Assembly (NCBI RefSeq): GCF_004331465.1
Contig: NZ_SJKB01000001.1
Span: 1,344,610 to 1,408,609 of the forward strand
Length of the DNA: 64,000 nt
Direction of reading: 5' to 3'
DNA from: Kribbella pittospori
GTDB lineage: Bacteria; Actinomycetota; Actinomycetes; Propionibacteriales; Kribbellaceae
In this document: piece after piece, positions 1 through 8,427 of the stretch
Position numbering within the stretch: the stretch's first letter is position 1
How the letters are laid out: each line of letters begins with the position of its first letter
Notes under the pieces: model-generated
Told to the model about the DNA's origin: nothing
What the model saw: only the letters and a program-made list of their open reading frames with translations
The model's database searches: none
Program-made: the position numbers and the translations under genes

Positions 1-2001
1 CTGGGTCCGGCCCCAGAGCGGGTCGTCGCCACCCTTGGAGCTGAAGTGGTTGACCACCACGAACATGCTCTGGCCGTGCCAGGTGAACTCGCCGGCCAGC
101 GGGACCCGGGTGGCCTCCCAGGCCGGGTTGGCCGGGTCGACGCGACCAGGCGACGAGCTCAGGTGCGGCCGGCCGAACCGGTCGGTGGTGATGGTGGTCG
201 GGACGGTCGAGCCGCCGCCGGGACGGTCGACGAACTTCACCGGCTTGTCGGTGCGGTACATGAACGCGACCCGGATGTTGCCGCCCGGCTCGCCGCCCTC
301 CTGGTTGTTCACCGGGTCGATCTGGCGATAGGCGTACTTCGGTCCGCCCGCCTTCTGGATCGCCGCGACGAGCATGTCGAGAGTGAGGTTCGCCGCGGGG
401 TTGCCGGAGTTCGTCGCGCCGTCGTTGTCCTGCACTTCCTCCAGTCCGAGGATGTCCGGTGCGGCCAGGTTCTTCACGACCGCCTGCGCCAGCCCGTCGA
501 ACTTCGCCTCGCCGTCGGACGGGTCCAGGTTCTCCACGTTGAACGTCGCCACCGACACCTGCAGCGGAGACGAGCGCTGGGCCGTCTCACGCTGCACGCC
601 ACCGTCGATGACTGTCGGCGTCTGCGTCGGCAGGAACTTGAAGTTGCCGAACGAGTAGTCGAGAACACCGGGGACCACTCCGGCCAGCTTGTCGCCGGTC
701 TTCGCGTCCGGGATCGGCGTCAGCACGTCGTCGAGCAGCACCCGCTCGGGGTTGCTGTCGGTCTTCTGCAGCAGGATGCCGCCGCGCACGGTCCGGACCG
801 ACGATCCGGCCGGTACGACGGACAGCTCGCGGAACGAACTGGTCGGACCGGTGACCTCGGGCTGGTTGATGCCGAGCCACATGCCCTCCAGCGACTCCCA
901 GAAGTCGAGGCCGTCGTTGGCCGGGTCGAACGCCGTACTGGTCGTCTCGACGTCGCCGTTGGAGTCGTCGTCGATCACGGTCGACGGCGGGACCCGGCCG
1001 CCAGGCCCGACGATCGTCGGGGCCGGTACGGACGCGGTGCCGGTGACGGTGATCGTCGGGTTGGTGATCTCCGTGGTGGTCAGGTTGTCGGTGCCGCCGG
1101 AGCCGCCGGGGCGGAACTCGGCGACGGTGCCCTGGACGGTCAGCGCGTCACCGACGGCCACGGTCGGCGCGGAGCTGGTGAAGACGAAGACGCCTTCGCT
1201 GGTGGCCGGGTCGGTGTCGGGCTGCGGGTCCTGGAACCAGAAGCCGTTGCTGCTCTTCGCGGTGACCACGCCGGTCACGTTCTTGACCGCCTTGCCGGCC
1301 AGCGGAGACAGGTGCGCGGCGCCCTGGATGTCGTGGATCTTCGCGTCCACCGGCGGCTCGGTCGGGGTCGAGGTGACGGTGCCCGGCGACGGGTTGCCGG
1401 CGGCGAAGTCGGCGCCGTTGTTGTCGGTGTCCGTGGACGCGTCGACGCGCGCGGCCGAGGTGCTGTTCGACAGGCCCGGCGCGGCCGCGGTCTCGAAGTC
1501 GGTCGCGGTGCCGTAGCCGATGTAGTCCTTCACCCCCGCGTCGGCGTGGCAGGTCGCCCCGCAGGCCAGCGCGGTCTGGTTGGTGACCAGCGCGACCTTC
1601 CCGGCGGTGGCCGACATCGCGATGCCGCCGGACACGTTCGGCGTCGGCATCGGCTGGCCGTTCCCGGCGCCCGCGCCTTCCTGGACCAGGTACGCCGCTC
1701 CCGGCGCGATCGTCCCGGTCAGGTTCGTCACCTGCCAGGTCGAGCCGGCCGCGGACGCGTACTGGATCGACCAGCCGCTCACGTCCACCGGCGCGCTGGA
1801 GTTGTTGGTCAGCTCGACGAAGTCGTTCGTGTACGCGGCACCTGTGTTGCCACCGCCGCCGTACACCTCGGTGATGAGCACATCGGTCGAGGCCGCGTCG
1901 GCCGGTGCGGCCAGCAAGGCCACCCCCAGACCGGAAACCACAAGACTGGAGGTGATCACAAGGGCGCCCAGGCGGCGCCGTGATCGGATCAGGGCAGACA
2001 T
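1..2001 (-). CDS. Secreted ExeM/NucH-like endonuclease with lamin-tail domain (3' end outside window)
   Basis: The reading frame is open to the left edge, so the C-terminus is missing; 667 codons are visible. An ATG start is followed by an Arg-rich n-region and a hydrophobic core ending in AAPADAAS, a Sec signal peptide. Residues about 38-140 look like a lamin-tail domain (LITEVYGGGGNTGAAYTNDF), followed at about 215-330 by an OB-like nuclease-associated region, and from about 480 by an endonuclease/exonuclease/phosphatase fold (ATFNVENL, then LEEVQD, which carries the metal-binding Glu). This order matches extracellular ExeM/NucH nucleases that degrade extracellular DNA. The family is firm; substrate preference is inferred. 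The catalytic His/Asp pair expected near the C-terminus lies at or beyond the edge (VVVNHFSSKGG is visible). Confidence 0.85.
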   Translation of the reverse strand, partial: MSALIRSRRRLGALVITSSLVVSGLGVALLAAPADAASTDVLITEVYGGGGNTGAAYTNDFVELTNNSSAPVDVSGWSIQYASAAGSTWQVTNLTGTIAPGAAYLVQEGAGAGNGQPMPTPNVSGGIAMSATAGKVALVTNQTALACGATCHADAGVKDYIGYGTATDFETAAAPGLSNSTSAARVDASTDTDNNGADFAAGNPSPGTVTSTPTEPPVDAKIHDIQGAAHLSPLAGKAVKNVTGVVTAKSSNGFWFQDPQPDTDPATSEGVFVFTSSAPTVAVGDALTVQGTVAEFRPGGSGGTDNLTTTEITNPTITVTGTASVPAPTIVGPGGRVPPSTVIDDDSNGDVETTSTAFDPANDGLDFWESLEGMWLGINQPEVTGPTSSFRELSVVPAGSSVRTVRGGILLQKTDSNPERVLLDDVLTPIPDAKTGDKLAGVVPGVLDYSFGNFKFLPTQTPTVIDGGVQRETAQRSSPLQVSVATFNVENLDPSDGEAKFDGLAQAVVKNLAAPDILGLEEVQDNDGATNSGNPAANLTLDMLVAAIQKAGGPKYAYRQIDPVNNQEGGEPGGNIRVAFMYRTDKPVKFVDRPGGGSTVPTTITTDRFGRPHLSSSPGRVDPANPAWEATRVPLAGEFTWHGQSMFVVVNHFSSKGGDDPLWGRTQ

Positions 2002-2083
2002 GAGCCGGATTCTCACACCCGGACCAGTCGCCGCCAAGGTCCAACACGTGAACACCAGGTGCGGCCGCTGAAGGCAGGGGTGA

Positions 2084-3463
2084 TCATTCGCCGGACAGCG
2101 CCAGCAGCTGGTGAACCTCGACCGGTTCGGCCTTGCCTTTGAGGTCGACCAGGCCCAAAGACTGCGTCACAGCATCCGGCAGCAGCGCCTTCGTAGCGGG
2201 GCCGATCGCGACGCCGCCGCCCGGTGCCTTGCCCTCGATCCGGGAGGCGACGTTCACGGTGTCGCCGATGACCGTGTGGGTCCGGCCGCCCTCGGTGCCG
2301 AGCAGGCTGACCGAGGCGATCCCGCTGTTGATCCCGACCCGGAACCGCGGCCAGTTCGGGTGCGCCGCCTGCACAGCCGCCGCGGCCTCCTGCAGCGCGA
2401 GCCCGGCCGCGGCCGCGCGGGCCGCGTGGTCAGGCTGGTTTCCCCGCTTGTTGAAGGTCACCATCAGCGCGTCGCCGATGATCCGGTCGACGTCGCCGCC
2501 ATGACGTCGTACGACGGGAGGTACGACGACCTGGAAGTAGGTGTTCAGCATCGTGGTGACCTCGGCCGGGTCATGGTTCTCCGAGAAGGTGGTGAACCCC
2601 TGCAGATCCGCGAACAGCACGCTCAACTCGCGCCGGCCCGAGACGGTGTCGTCGAGATACAGATCGGCGAACCGTTCCTCGTACCACTGGATCCGGACGC
2701 CGACGACGACCAGCACGAACGCGGCCAGCATCAGCACGTGCCACTCCCACCACGACAGCGCCCAGTTCGTCGCGAACACCATCGCGACCATCGCCTCGGC
2801 GAGCAGGATGAACGCGGCGATCATCGACAGCAGCATCAACGACGGCTTCCGCCACCACGTGTGCAGGTAGCGGGCGGCCGCGACGACGTACAACAGCACA
2901 GCCGGTACGGCGAGCGCGGTGAGGATGCCATCGGCGACCTCCGGTACGGCGGTGTCGTGCAACGGCGGCAGGCGCAGGATCGACGCCACCGCCCACAACG
3001 CCATCAGGGTCAGCAGCGCCGCACGCAGGATCCGCCCCCGCCGGACCCAGGCCGACACCCGATCGCCGGACATGTTCAGGCTCGACAGGACTGCGAAGAT
3101 CGACGCGACCGCGACCCCGATGGGCGTTGCGAGGGTGAATCCCGCGTTCGGTGTGTCCAGCAGGATCTTCGGCGTCGCCAACGCGTGCAGGCCGAGGAAC
3201 CCGGCCGCCGACAGGAACGCCAGCGACACCAGCAGAACCCGCGGATCACCCCGCCGCAGGGCAGCCGCACCCGTGAGGTACGCCAGTACGGCGCTCAGCA
3301 CCGCGGTGATCAGCACCAGCCAGAAATGCGACGGGTGGTGCTCCCAGTGCACATCCAACTTCGGTCTCTGGACCAGGAGTACCAACCCGGCCAGCGGAAC
3401 CACCAGCACCAGCGCGGTCAGGACAACCATCGCCGGGGTGTAGACGAACCGCCGTTCAGGCAT
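2084..3463 (-). CDS. Membrane-bound class III adenylate/guanylate cyclase
   Basis: 459 aa. The N-terminal ~270 residues hold about seven or eight hydrophobic segments; the C-terminal ~180 residues are a class III cyclase domain. Metal-binding aspartates are in VLFADLQGFT (about residue 286) and IIGDALMVTF; the transition-state Asn/Arg pair is in VNVASRIEG. The purine-specifying Lys that normally sits four residues before the second Asp is Arg here (DRIIGD), so ATP versus GTP preference cannot be assigned. The ATG start overlaps the end of the upstream flavoprotein gene by 8 bp, indicating translational coupling. An upstream in-frame GTG at 3517 exists but would overlap the neighbour by over 60 bp. 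Confidence 0.88.
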   Translation of the reverse strand: MPERRFVYTPAMVVLTALVLVVPLAGLVLLVQRPKLDVHWEHHPSHFWLVLITAVLSAVLAYLTGAAALRRGDPRVLLVSLAFLSAAGFLGLHALATPKILLDTPNAGFTLATPIGVAVASIFAVLSSLNMSGDRVSAWVRRGRILRAALLTLMALWAVASILRLPPLHDTAVPEVADGILTALAVPAVLLYVVAAARYLHTWWRKPSLMLLSMIAAFILLAEAMVAMVFATNWALSWWEWHVLMLAAFVLVVVGVRIQWYEERFADLYLDDTVSGRRELSVLFADLQGFTTFSENHDPAEVTTMLNTYFQVVVPPVVRRHGGDVDRIIGDALMVTFNKRGNQPDHAARAAAAGLALQEAAAAVQAAHPNWPRFRVGINSGIASVSLLGTEGGRTHTVIGDTVNVASRIEGKAPGGGVAIGPATKALLPDAVTQSLGLVDLKGKAEPVEVHQLLALSGE

Positions 3464-5195
3464 CCTCGGACACCTTGAGATGGGTGTGGACCTGCGAGAC
3501 CACCACGGACCCTTCACCGACGGCCGACGCCACCCGCTTCACCGAACCACTGCGGACGTCGCCGATCGCGAACACCCCGGGCATCGTCGTCTCGTACGGC
3601 TGTGGCGGACGGTCCTCGGCCCAGCCCGGATCCGCCGCGGCGTCCGATCCGGTCAGCACGAAGCCGCGCTCGTCCCGGCGGACCTCGTCCGGCAGCCACT
3701 GCGTGCCGGGAACTGCGCCGATCATCACGAACAACCCGTCGACGTCGAGTCGCTCCTCGCCGCCCGACGTACGGTCGCGCAGCGTCACCCACTGCAGCCG
3801 CCCGTCGCCGCCACCGCCGACGACCTCGCTCCAGGACCGCACGACCACGTTGGGCGCGGCATCGATCGCGTCGATCAGGTACTTCGACATACTCGCGACG
3901 AGATCCTTGCCCCGGATCACCAACGTGACCAGCTTGCAGTAACGGGCCAGGTGCAGGACCGCCTGCCCGGCCGAGTTGCCGCCACCGACCACGCACGCGT
4001 CGCGATCCTTCAGACCATGGGCTTCCGACACACTGGCGCCGTAGTACACCCCTGTCCCCATCAACTGCTCCAGCGCCGGTACGTCGAGCCGCCGGTACGC
4101 CACTCCGGTCGCCAGGATGACCGCCCGAGCCGTCACCTGGCCCACGTCACCGATCTCCGCGACGAAATGACCGTCCCGCTGCTCGAGCCGTTCGATCGAC
4201 CGCATCAGGACGAAGTGCGCACCGAAGACCCACGCCTGCTGATAGCCGCGCTGAGCCAGTTCGGAGCCGCGGATCCCGCGCGAGAAACCCAGGTAGTTGC
4301 GGATCAGCGAACTCGTTCCAGCCTGCCCGCCGATCGCCTCCCGCTCCACGACCAGCGTCCGCAGCCCTTCGGACGACGCATAGACGGCGGCCGCCAATCC
4401 GCCCGGACCGGCCCCGATCACGAGAAGGTCGAACGAGTCCTCGCCGGCGGCCAACGTCGTCGAGACACCCCACGCCTCGGCGATCTCCACGTCGGTCGGA
4501 TCGCGCAGCACCATGCCACCCACGGCCGGCATCCACACCAGCACGCTGTCCCCGGGATCCGGCTCACCGATCCACTCCAGTACGGCGTTCGCCGGCACCG
4601 AACCACTGACCCGGAACGCGCTCGGGATCCCGTTACGCGCGAGCAGACTGCGGACCGCCTGACCGCGGACCGAGTGATCGGACGCGATCACGACCACCTC
4701 ACGCAGATTGGCGACCTCGTAGCGCGACCACTCCTGCACGAACTCCGCGACGGTCCGGTGGAACAACTCGTCCTGCGCGATCCACGGCTTCAGCACGTAG
4801 TAGTTGATGTCGCCGACAGACATCGCGGACAGGATCGCCGACGCCGTACTCCGAGTCGCCCAAGCACCCCACTCGATCAGCAGGGCACGGCGTGCGTCCG
4901 GATGAAGAGTCCTCGACGCGGCCAGGATCTCGGCCCGCTCGTTGTCCGGCAGCGCATTGTCGACCATCACGACGGCAACCCGGTGCTGCAGGTCGTGTGC
5001 GAGCTGTAGGCAGGTCAGTGCAGCGGTTGTGGTCAGCTCGCCGCGGACTCTGTAGTCCACGCCGAAGCCTCGCTCCAGCTCGGTTTCACACCGTTCCAGA
5101 CGCTCCGGGTCAGCGTCGACGACCAGCAGTAGTGGCCTGGCTTCACGCAGCTTGGCCTCACGCCGTCCGAAATGTCCCCCGGGCTCCCCACCCAT
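3456..5195 (-). CDS. TrxR-like FAD/NAD(P)H oxidoreductase with receiver-like N-terminal domain
   Basis: 579 aa from ATG. Residues about 20-140 resemble a response-regulator receiver (LLLVVDADPERLERC, later VVMVDNALPD), then a linker domain of about 100 residues. From about 250 there is a thioredoxin-reductase-type two-dinucleotide-domain flavoprotein: FAD motif VIGAGPGGLAAAVYA, NAD(P)H motif VVGGGNSAGQAVLHLA near 400, and the C-terminal FAD contact GVFAIGDVRSG. The redox-active CxxC expected after the ATGV segment is absent (GVYYGAS instead), so it cannot work as a canonical thioredoxin reductase. It overlaps the cyclase gene by 8 bp. An in-frame TTG at 5231 is an alternative start but has no better ribosome site. 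Confidence 0.82.
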   Translation of the reverse strand: MGGEPGGHFGRREAKLREARPLLLVVDADPERLERCETELERGFGVDYRVRGELTTTAALTCLQLAHDLQHRVAVVMVDNALPDNERAEILAASRTLHPDARRALLIEWGAWATRSTASAILSAMSVGDINYYVLKPWIAQDELFHRTVAEFVQEWSRYEVANLREVVVIASDHSVRGQAVRSLLARNGIPSAFRVSGSVPANAVLEWIGEPDPGDSVLVWMPAVGGMVLRDPTDVEIAEAWGVSTTLAAGEDSFDLLVIGAGPGGLAAAVYASSEGLRTLVVEREAIGGQAGTSSLIRNYLGFSRGIRGSELAQRGYQQAWVFGAHFVLMRSIERLEQRDGHFVAEIGDVGQVTARAVILATGVAYRRLDVPALEQLMGTGVYYGASVSEAHGLKDRDACVVGGGNSAGQAVLHLARYCKLVTLVIRGKDLVASMSKYLIDAIDAAPNVVVRSWSEVVGGGGDGRLQWVTLRDRTSGGEERLDVDGLFVMIGAVPGTQWLPDEVRRDERGFVLTGSDAAADPGWAEDRPPQPYETTMPGVFAIGDVRSGSVKRVASAVGEGSVVVSQVHTHLKVSEDA

Positions 5196-5246
5196 GCTTG
5201 TGACGGTAGGTGGGTCGCCCCCGCAGGGCAATGGACAAAGCGTTTG

Positions 5247-5287
5247 TTCACCGGTCCTGTCCGCCCCAGTGGGACAGGACCGGTGAA
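5247..5287. terminator. Long perfect hairpin upstream of the flavoprotein gene
   Basis: A 16-bp perfect stem (arms 5247-5262 and 5272-5287, core CCGGTCCTGTCC) closes a 9-nt loop. It lies between the 3' end of the M4 peptidase and the start of the flavoprotein gene, both on the minus strand. It could be a second terminator for the peptidase or a leader hairpin of the flavoprotein-cyclase operon. No clear U-tract follows on the minus strand. Confidence 0.5.
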
Positions 5288-5298
5288 GTCATCGCACA

Positions 5299-5321
5299 CC
5301 GCCGTGCCTCCGGCACGGCGG
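5299..5321 (-). terminator. Terminator hairpin of the M4 peptidase gene
   Basis: A 10-bp GC-rich stem (arms 5299-5308 and 5312-5321) with a 3-nt loop begins 4 bp beyond the peptidase stop codon on the minus strand. Location and symmetry fit an actinobacterial terminator lacking a strong U-tract. Confidence 0.55.
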
Positions 5322-5325
5322 GTCG

Positions 5326-6921
5326 TCAGTTGACGCTGACCGCGGTCCAGGTCGCCGCGACAGCGGCCCGCTCGGGGCTGCTGGCGCCGTACAGGTCGGT
5401 GGCCGCGTTCAGCGTCGCCGTCCGCGCCTGGGCGTACGTCGTACCCGTGGTCATGTACGTCGTCAGCGCGCGGTACCAGATCTTCTCGAGCTTCTGGTGG
5501 CCGATGCCGGTCAGCGTCGAACCGTTGCAGGTCGGCGAGTTGTGCGGCAGCCCGCCGATCGTCTTGGCGCCGCTGCCCTCGGCGAGCAGGTAGGCGAAGT
5601 GGTTCGCGATCCCGGACGAGTAGTGCACGTCGAGGTTGCCCACGCCGGAGGACCAGCAGTCGGGGGAGTTGCCGTCCTTGCTCGGCTTGTCCATGTACCG
5701 CAGCGCCGGCCGGTCCTTCATGATCTCCTCGCCGATGTAGTAGTCACCCGGGTCGGAGGCCTTGTTCGAGTAGAACTCGACCATGGTGCCGAAGATGTCG
5801 CTGGTCGCCTCGTTCAGGCCGCCGGACTCACCGGAGTAGGTCAGGTTCGCGGTCGCCGAGGTGACGCCATGGGACATCTCGTGGCCGGCCACGTCGATCG
5901 ACACCAGCGGGCCGGCGGTCACGCCGTCGCCGTCGCCGTACGTCATCTGCTTGCCGTCCCAGAAGGCGTTCACGTAGTTGGTGCCGTAGTGCACCCGGCT
6001 CGGCACGCCCTTGCCGTTGTTGAAGATGCCGTTCCGGCCGTGCACGTTCTTGTAGTAGTCGAACGTGGTCGCGGCGCCGTAGTGCGCGTCGACGGCGGCG
6101 GTGGCGCGGCTCGCGGTGGTGCCGGTGCCCCAGTGGTTGTCGGCGTCGGTGAACCGGGTCGGGGTCGGGCAGCCGATGCCGAACAACTGGCACAGGATCG
6201 AGTCGGTCTTGTTGTTCGCGTCGGCGGTGAAGCCGTTGCCGCGGACCGGGTCGGTGAGCGTGAAGCCGCCGGTGGCCGCGGTGGTGTCGAGCGGGACGGT
6301 GCCGGAGTACAGGCTCTGGCCGTCGCCGGTCGCGGTTTCGATGTGCTGCTCGCTGACCAGCTTCGCGCCGGTGAGTGCGTCCACGGTGGTGGTGATGTGG
6401 CTCGGCGTACCGTCCGGCTGGGTTCCGGCGGTGGTGACCAGGTAGGCCAGGCGCGGCGCGCCCTTGCGGGCCTCGATCACCAGCGCGGGTTTGCCCTCGG
6501 CCTTCTGACCGCGGGTGAGTGCCTTCGAAGTCGCTGTGGCGAGGCTGAGCTTCGGGGTGCGGCCGACGTTCGCGCTGCGGGTCAGGCTCAGGCTGGCACC
6601 CTTCCAGCTGCCGTCCTTGGCCTGGTGTACGACGACGTCGCCGCCGAGGACCTTGAGTCCGCCGATGGTCCGATCCATCCGGACGTGGCTCGACCCGTCG
6701 GGGTCGACGAGGACGTCGCGGACGACGAAGGCGTCCGAACCGGTGGCTCGCAGTACGGCGAGATTGTTGCCGATGGCGGCCGTGGCCCGGGCGACGGCGG
6801 CGGCCGGGGTGGGGAGGGGGTCTGCCGTCGGCGCACCGATGGCGGTGGTGGCGCTGGTCAGACCGAGGGCGGTAGTGGTCGCCACTGCGGTAGCAGCGGC
6901 GAACAGGGCGGATCTGTTCAT
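5326..6921 (-). CDS. Secreted M4 (thermolysin-family) metallopeptidase
   Basis: 531 aa. The signal peptide (MNRSALFAAATAVATTTALG) precedes an FTP/PepSY-type propeptide through about residue 200. The catalytic domain has the zinc motif HEMSH near residue 347, with the third zinc ligand Glu in GGLNEATSD about 20 residues later; DVHYSSGIANHF near the C-terminus matches the M4 active-site His region. The product is therefore an exported, self-processed neutral protease for extracellular protein turnover. The gene has its own terminator and no obvious operon partner. Confidence 0.95.
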   Translation of the reverse strand: MNRSALFAAATAVATTTALGLTSATTAIGAPTADPLPTPAAAVARATAAIGNNLAVLRATGSDAFVVRDVLVDPDGSSHVRMDRTIGGLKVLGGDVVVHQAKDGSWKGASLSLTRSANVGRTPKLSLATATSKALTRGQKAEGKPALVIEARKGAPRLAYLVTTAGTQPDGTPSHITTTVDALTGAKLVSEQHIETATGDGQSLYSGTVPLDTTAATGGFTLTDPVRGNGFTADANNKTDSILCQLFGIGCPTPTRFTDADNHWGTGTTASRATAAVDAHYGAATTFDYYKNVHGRNGIFNNGKGVPSRVHYGTNYVNAFWDGKQMTYGDGDGVTAGPLVSIDVAGHEMSHGVTSATANLTYSGESGGLNEATSDIFGTMVEFYSNKASDPGDYYIGEEIMKDRPALRYMDKPSKDGNSPDCWSSGVGNLDVHYSSGIANHFAYLLAEGSGAKTIGGLPHNSPTCNGSTLTGIGHQKLEKIWYRALTTYMTTGTTYAQARTATLNAATDLYGASSPERAAVAATWTAVSVN

Positions 6922-7080
6922 CCTCGCGCTCCTTCATCAGCGTCCCGGGGGCCTCACGCCCCGGGAACGAGGTGCTGGAACGTTACCGCTCGGTCACGTG
7001 GCGTGGCCAGAGGTAGAGAAAAGTTGGCTTTCCGCCGTTCTGCCGCCGGTTTGGTCGGTTCCGGGCGATACCGTCACGCC

Positions 7081-8175
7081 ATGGCGAAGACCACAGCGGT
7101 GATGCTCCCCGCGGGGGACCGGGAAGTCCGCGTCTCCAGCCCGGAGCGGGTCGTCTACGAGGCGACAGACTGGGCTCCGGAGGTCACCAAGCTCCAGGTC
7201 TGTGAGTACTTCGTCAGCGTCGGTGCCGCGTTCATGCACGCGTCGGGCGACCGTCCGGTCGCGCTGGAGCGCTGGCCCGGCGGCTGGCGTGAGGGGATGA
7301 CGCTGTCCGTGGACGCGACCGGCCGGCAGACCGGCGACGGCTTCTACTCCAAGCGCCTGCCGAAGGGCGCCCCGGACTGGCTCGAGACCTGCAGAGTCCT
7401 GACGCCGAACGACCGCCCGATCGACGAGCTGTGCCTGACCGAGATCGGGGCCGCGGTCTGGGCGGCTCAGATGGGCACCCTGACCTTCCACCCATGGGCC
7501 GTGCGCAAGGGCGATCTCGACCATCCGGACGAGCTGCGGATCGACCTCGACCCGCAGCCGGGGGCGACGTTCACCGACGCCCGGCGGGTCGCCGGCGTCG
7601 CCCGGGAGTTGCTCGAGGAGCTGGGTCTTCGCGGGTATCCGAAGAGCAGCGGCAACCGGGGGATCCACATCTACGTGCGGATCCGGCCGGAGTGGTCGTT
7701 CCACGAGGTCCGGCACGCGGCGATCGGCCTCGGGCGGGAGTTGGAACGCCGCGACGACACCGTCACCACCGCGTGGTGGAAGGAGGAGCGCGGCGACGCG
7801 GCGGTCTTCCTCGACTTCAACCAGAACCTGCGCGACCGCACGGTCGCCGGTGCGTGGTCACTCCGGCCGCGGCCCGGTGCGCCGGTCAGTACGCCGATGA
7901 CGTGGGAGCGGCTGGCCGAGGTCGACGATCCGCGGGCGTTCAACCTGCATACCGTCCCGGAGTACCTCACTGATGGTGACCCGTGGGCGGACATGGATGA
8001 GACGGCGTACTCGCTCGACCCGCTGCTGCAGCTGTGGGAGGAGCTCCCGGGCGGCGAGCTGAACTTCCCGCCGGACTACCCGAAGATGCCCGGCGAGCCG
8101 CCGCGCGTCCAGCCGAGCAAGAAGGTAGCCGACCACTGGGACGAGCAAGGCAACCGAATCGAGCCTCAGCCCTGA
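7081..8175 (+). CDS. Stand-alone LigD-type polymerase-domain protein
   Basis: 364 aa. The sequence matches the primase/polymerase (Pol) domain of bacterial NHEJ LigD: substrate-binding VALERWPGG region, the metal-binding motif RIDLDPQPG near residue 152, and SSGNRGIHIYVRI. There is no ligase or phosphoesterase domain and no Ku gene nearby, so this is the split form found in many actinobacteria. Expected activity is NTP-dependent gap filling at DNA ends. The open frame extends far upstream through 5497, but that part is antisense to the peptidase; the ATG given is where similarity starts. Confidence 0.88.
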   Translation: MAKTTAVMLPAGDREVRVSSPERVVYEATDWAPEVTKLQVCEYFVSVGAAFMHASGDRPVALERWPGGWREGMTLSVDATGRQTGDGFYSKRLPKGAPDWLETCRVLTPNDRPIDELCLTEIGAAVWAAQMGTLTFHPWAVRKGDLDHPDELRIDLDPQPGATFTDARRVAGVARELLEELGLRGYPKSSGNRGIHIYVRIRPEWSFHEVRHAAIGLGRELERRDDTVTTAWWKEERGDAAVFLDFNQNLRDRTVAGAWSLRPRPGAPVSTPMTWERLAEVDDPRAFNLHTVPEYLTDGDPWADMDETAYSLDPLLQLWEELPGGELNFPPDYPKMPGEPPRVQPSKKVADHWDEQGNRIEPQP

Positions 8176-8192
8176 CACCTCTCGGCGGATCC

Positions 8193-8358
8193 TCGCTGGC
8201 GGGTTGTTTCGCGGCTGGTGGGATGTAAGCCGCCAGCGGGTAGCTAACCCGCCATCGAGCACGTCTGGAGCGGCGCCGCGGGGATTCGGCTTGCGTCGCT
8301 GGCGGGTTATTTCATGGCTGGCGGGATGTAAGGCGTCATCGAGTGACTAAACCGCCAG
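8193..8358. repeat. Pair of imperfect ~60-bp palindromic repeats
   Basis: Two copies (8193-8253 and 8296-8358) begin TCGCTGGCGGGTTRTTTC, continue GGCTGGYGGGATGTAAG, and end in a segment complementary to the beginning (GGCGGGTT at 8198 pairs with AACCCGCC at 8246; the second copy uses AACCGCC near 8350). They lie in a 252-bp gap between two genes whose 3' ends face each other and contain no ORF or clear terminator U-tract. Confidence 0.6.
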
Positions 8359-8427
8359 CCGGCCGATCGAGTGCTGCATCAACCGGTGGATCCGGGGACG
8401 GCGTCGGCGAGCAGAACCGGTACGGCA

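Noticed and set aside
46..1983. 645-codon plus-strand frame opposite the endonuclease.
   Set aside because: Arg/Val/Gly-rich shadow; the minus frame has a signal peptide and nuclease motifs.
5497..7080. Long open frame on the plus strand continuous with the LigD-like gene.
   Set aside because: It is antisense to the M4 peptidase; the translation is low-complexity Arg/Gly/Val typical of a high-GC shadow. Real similarity begins at 7081.
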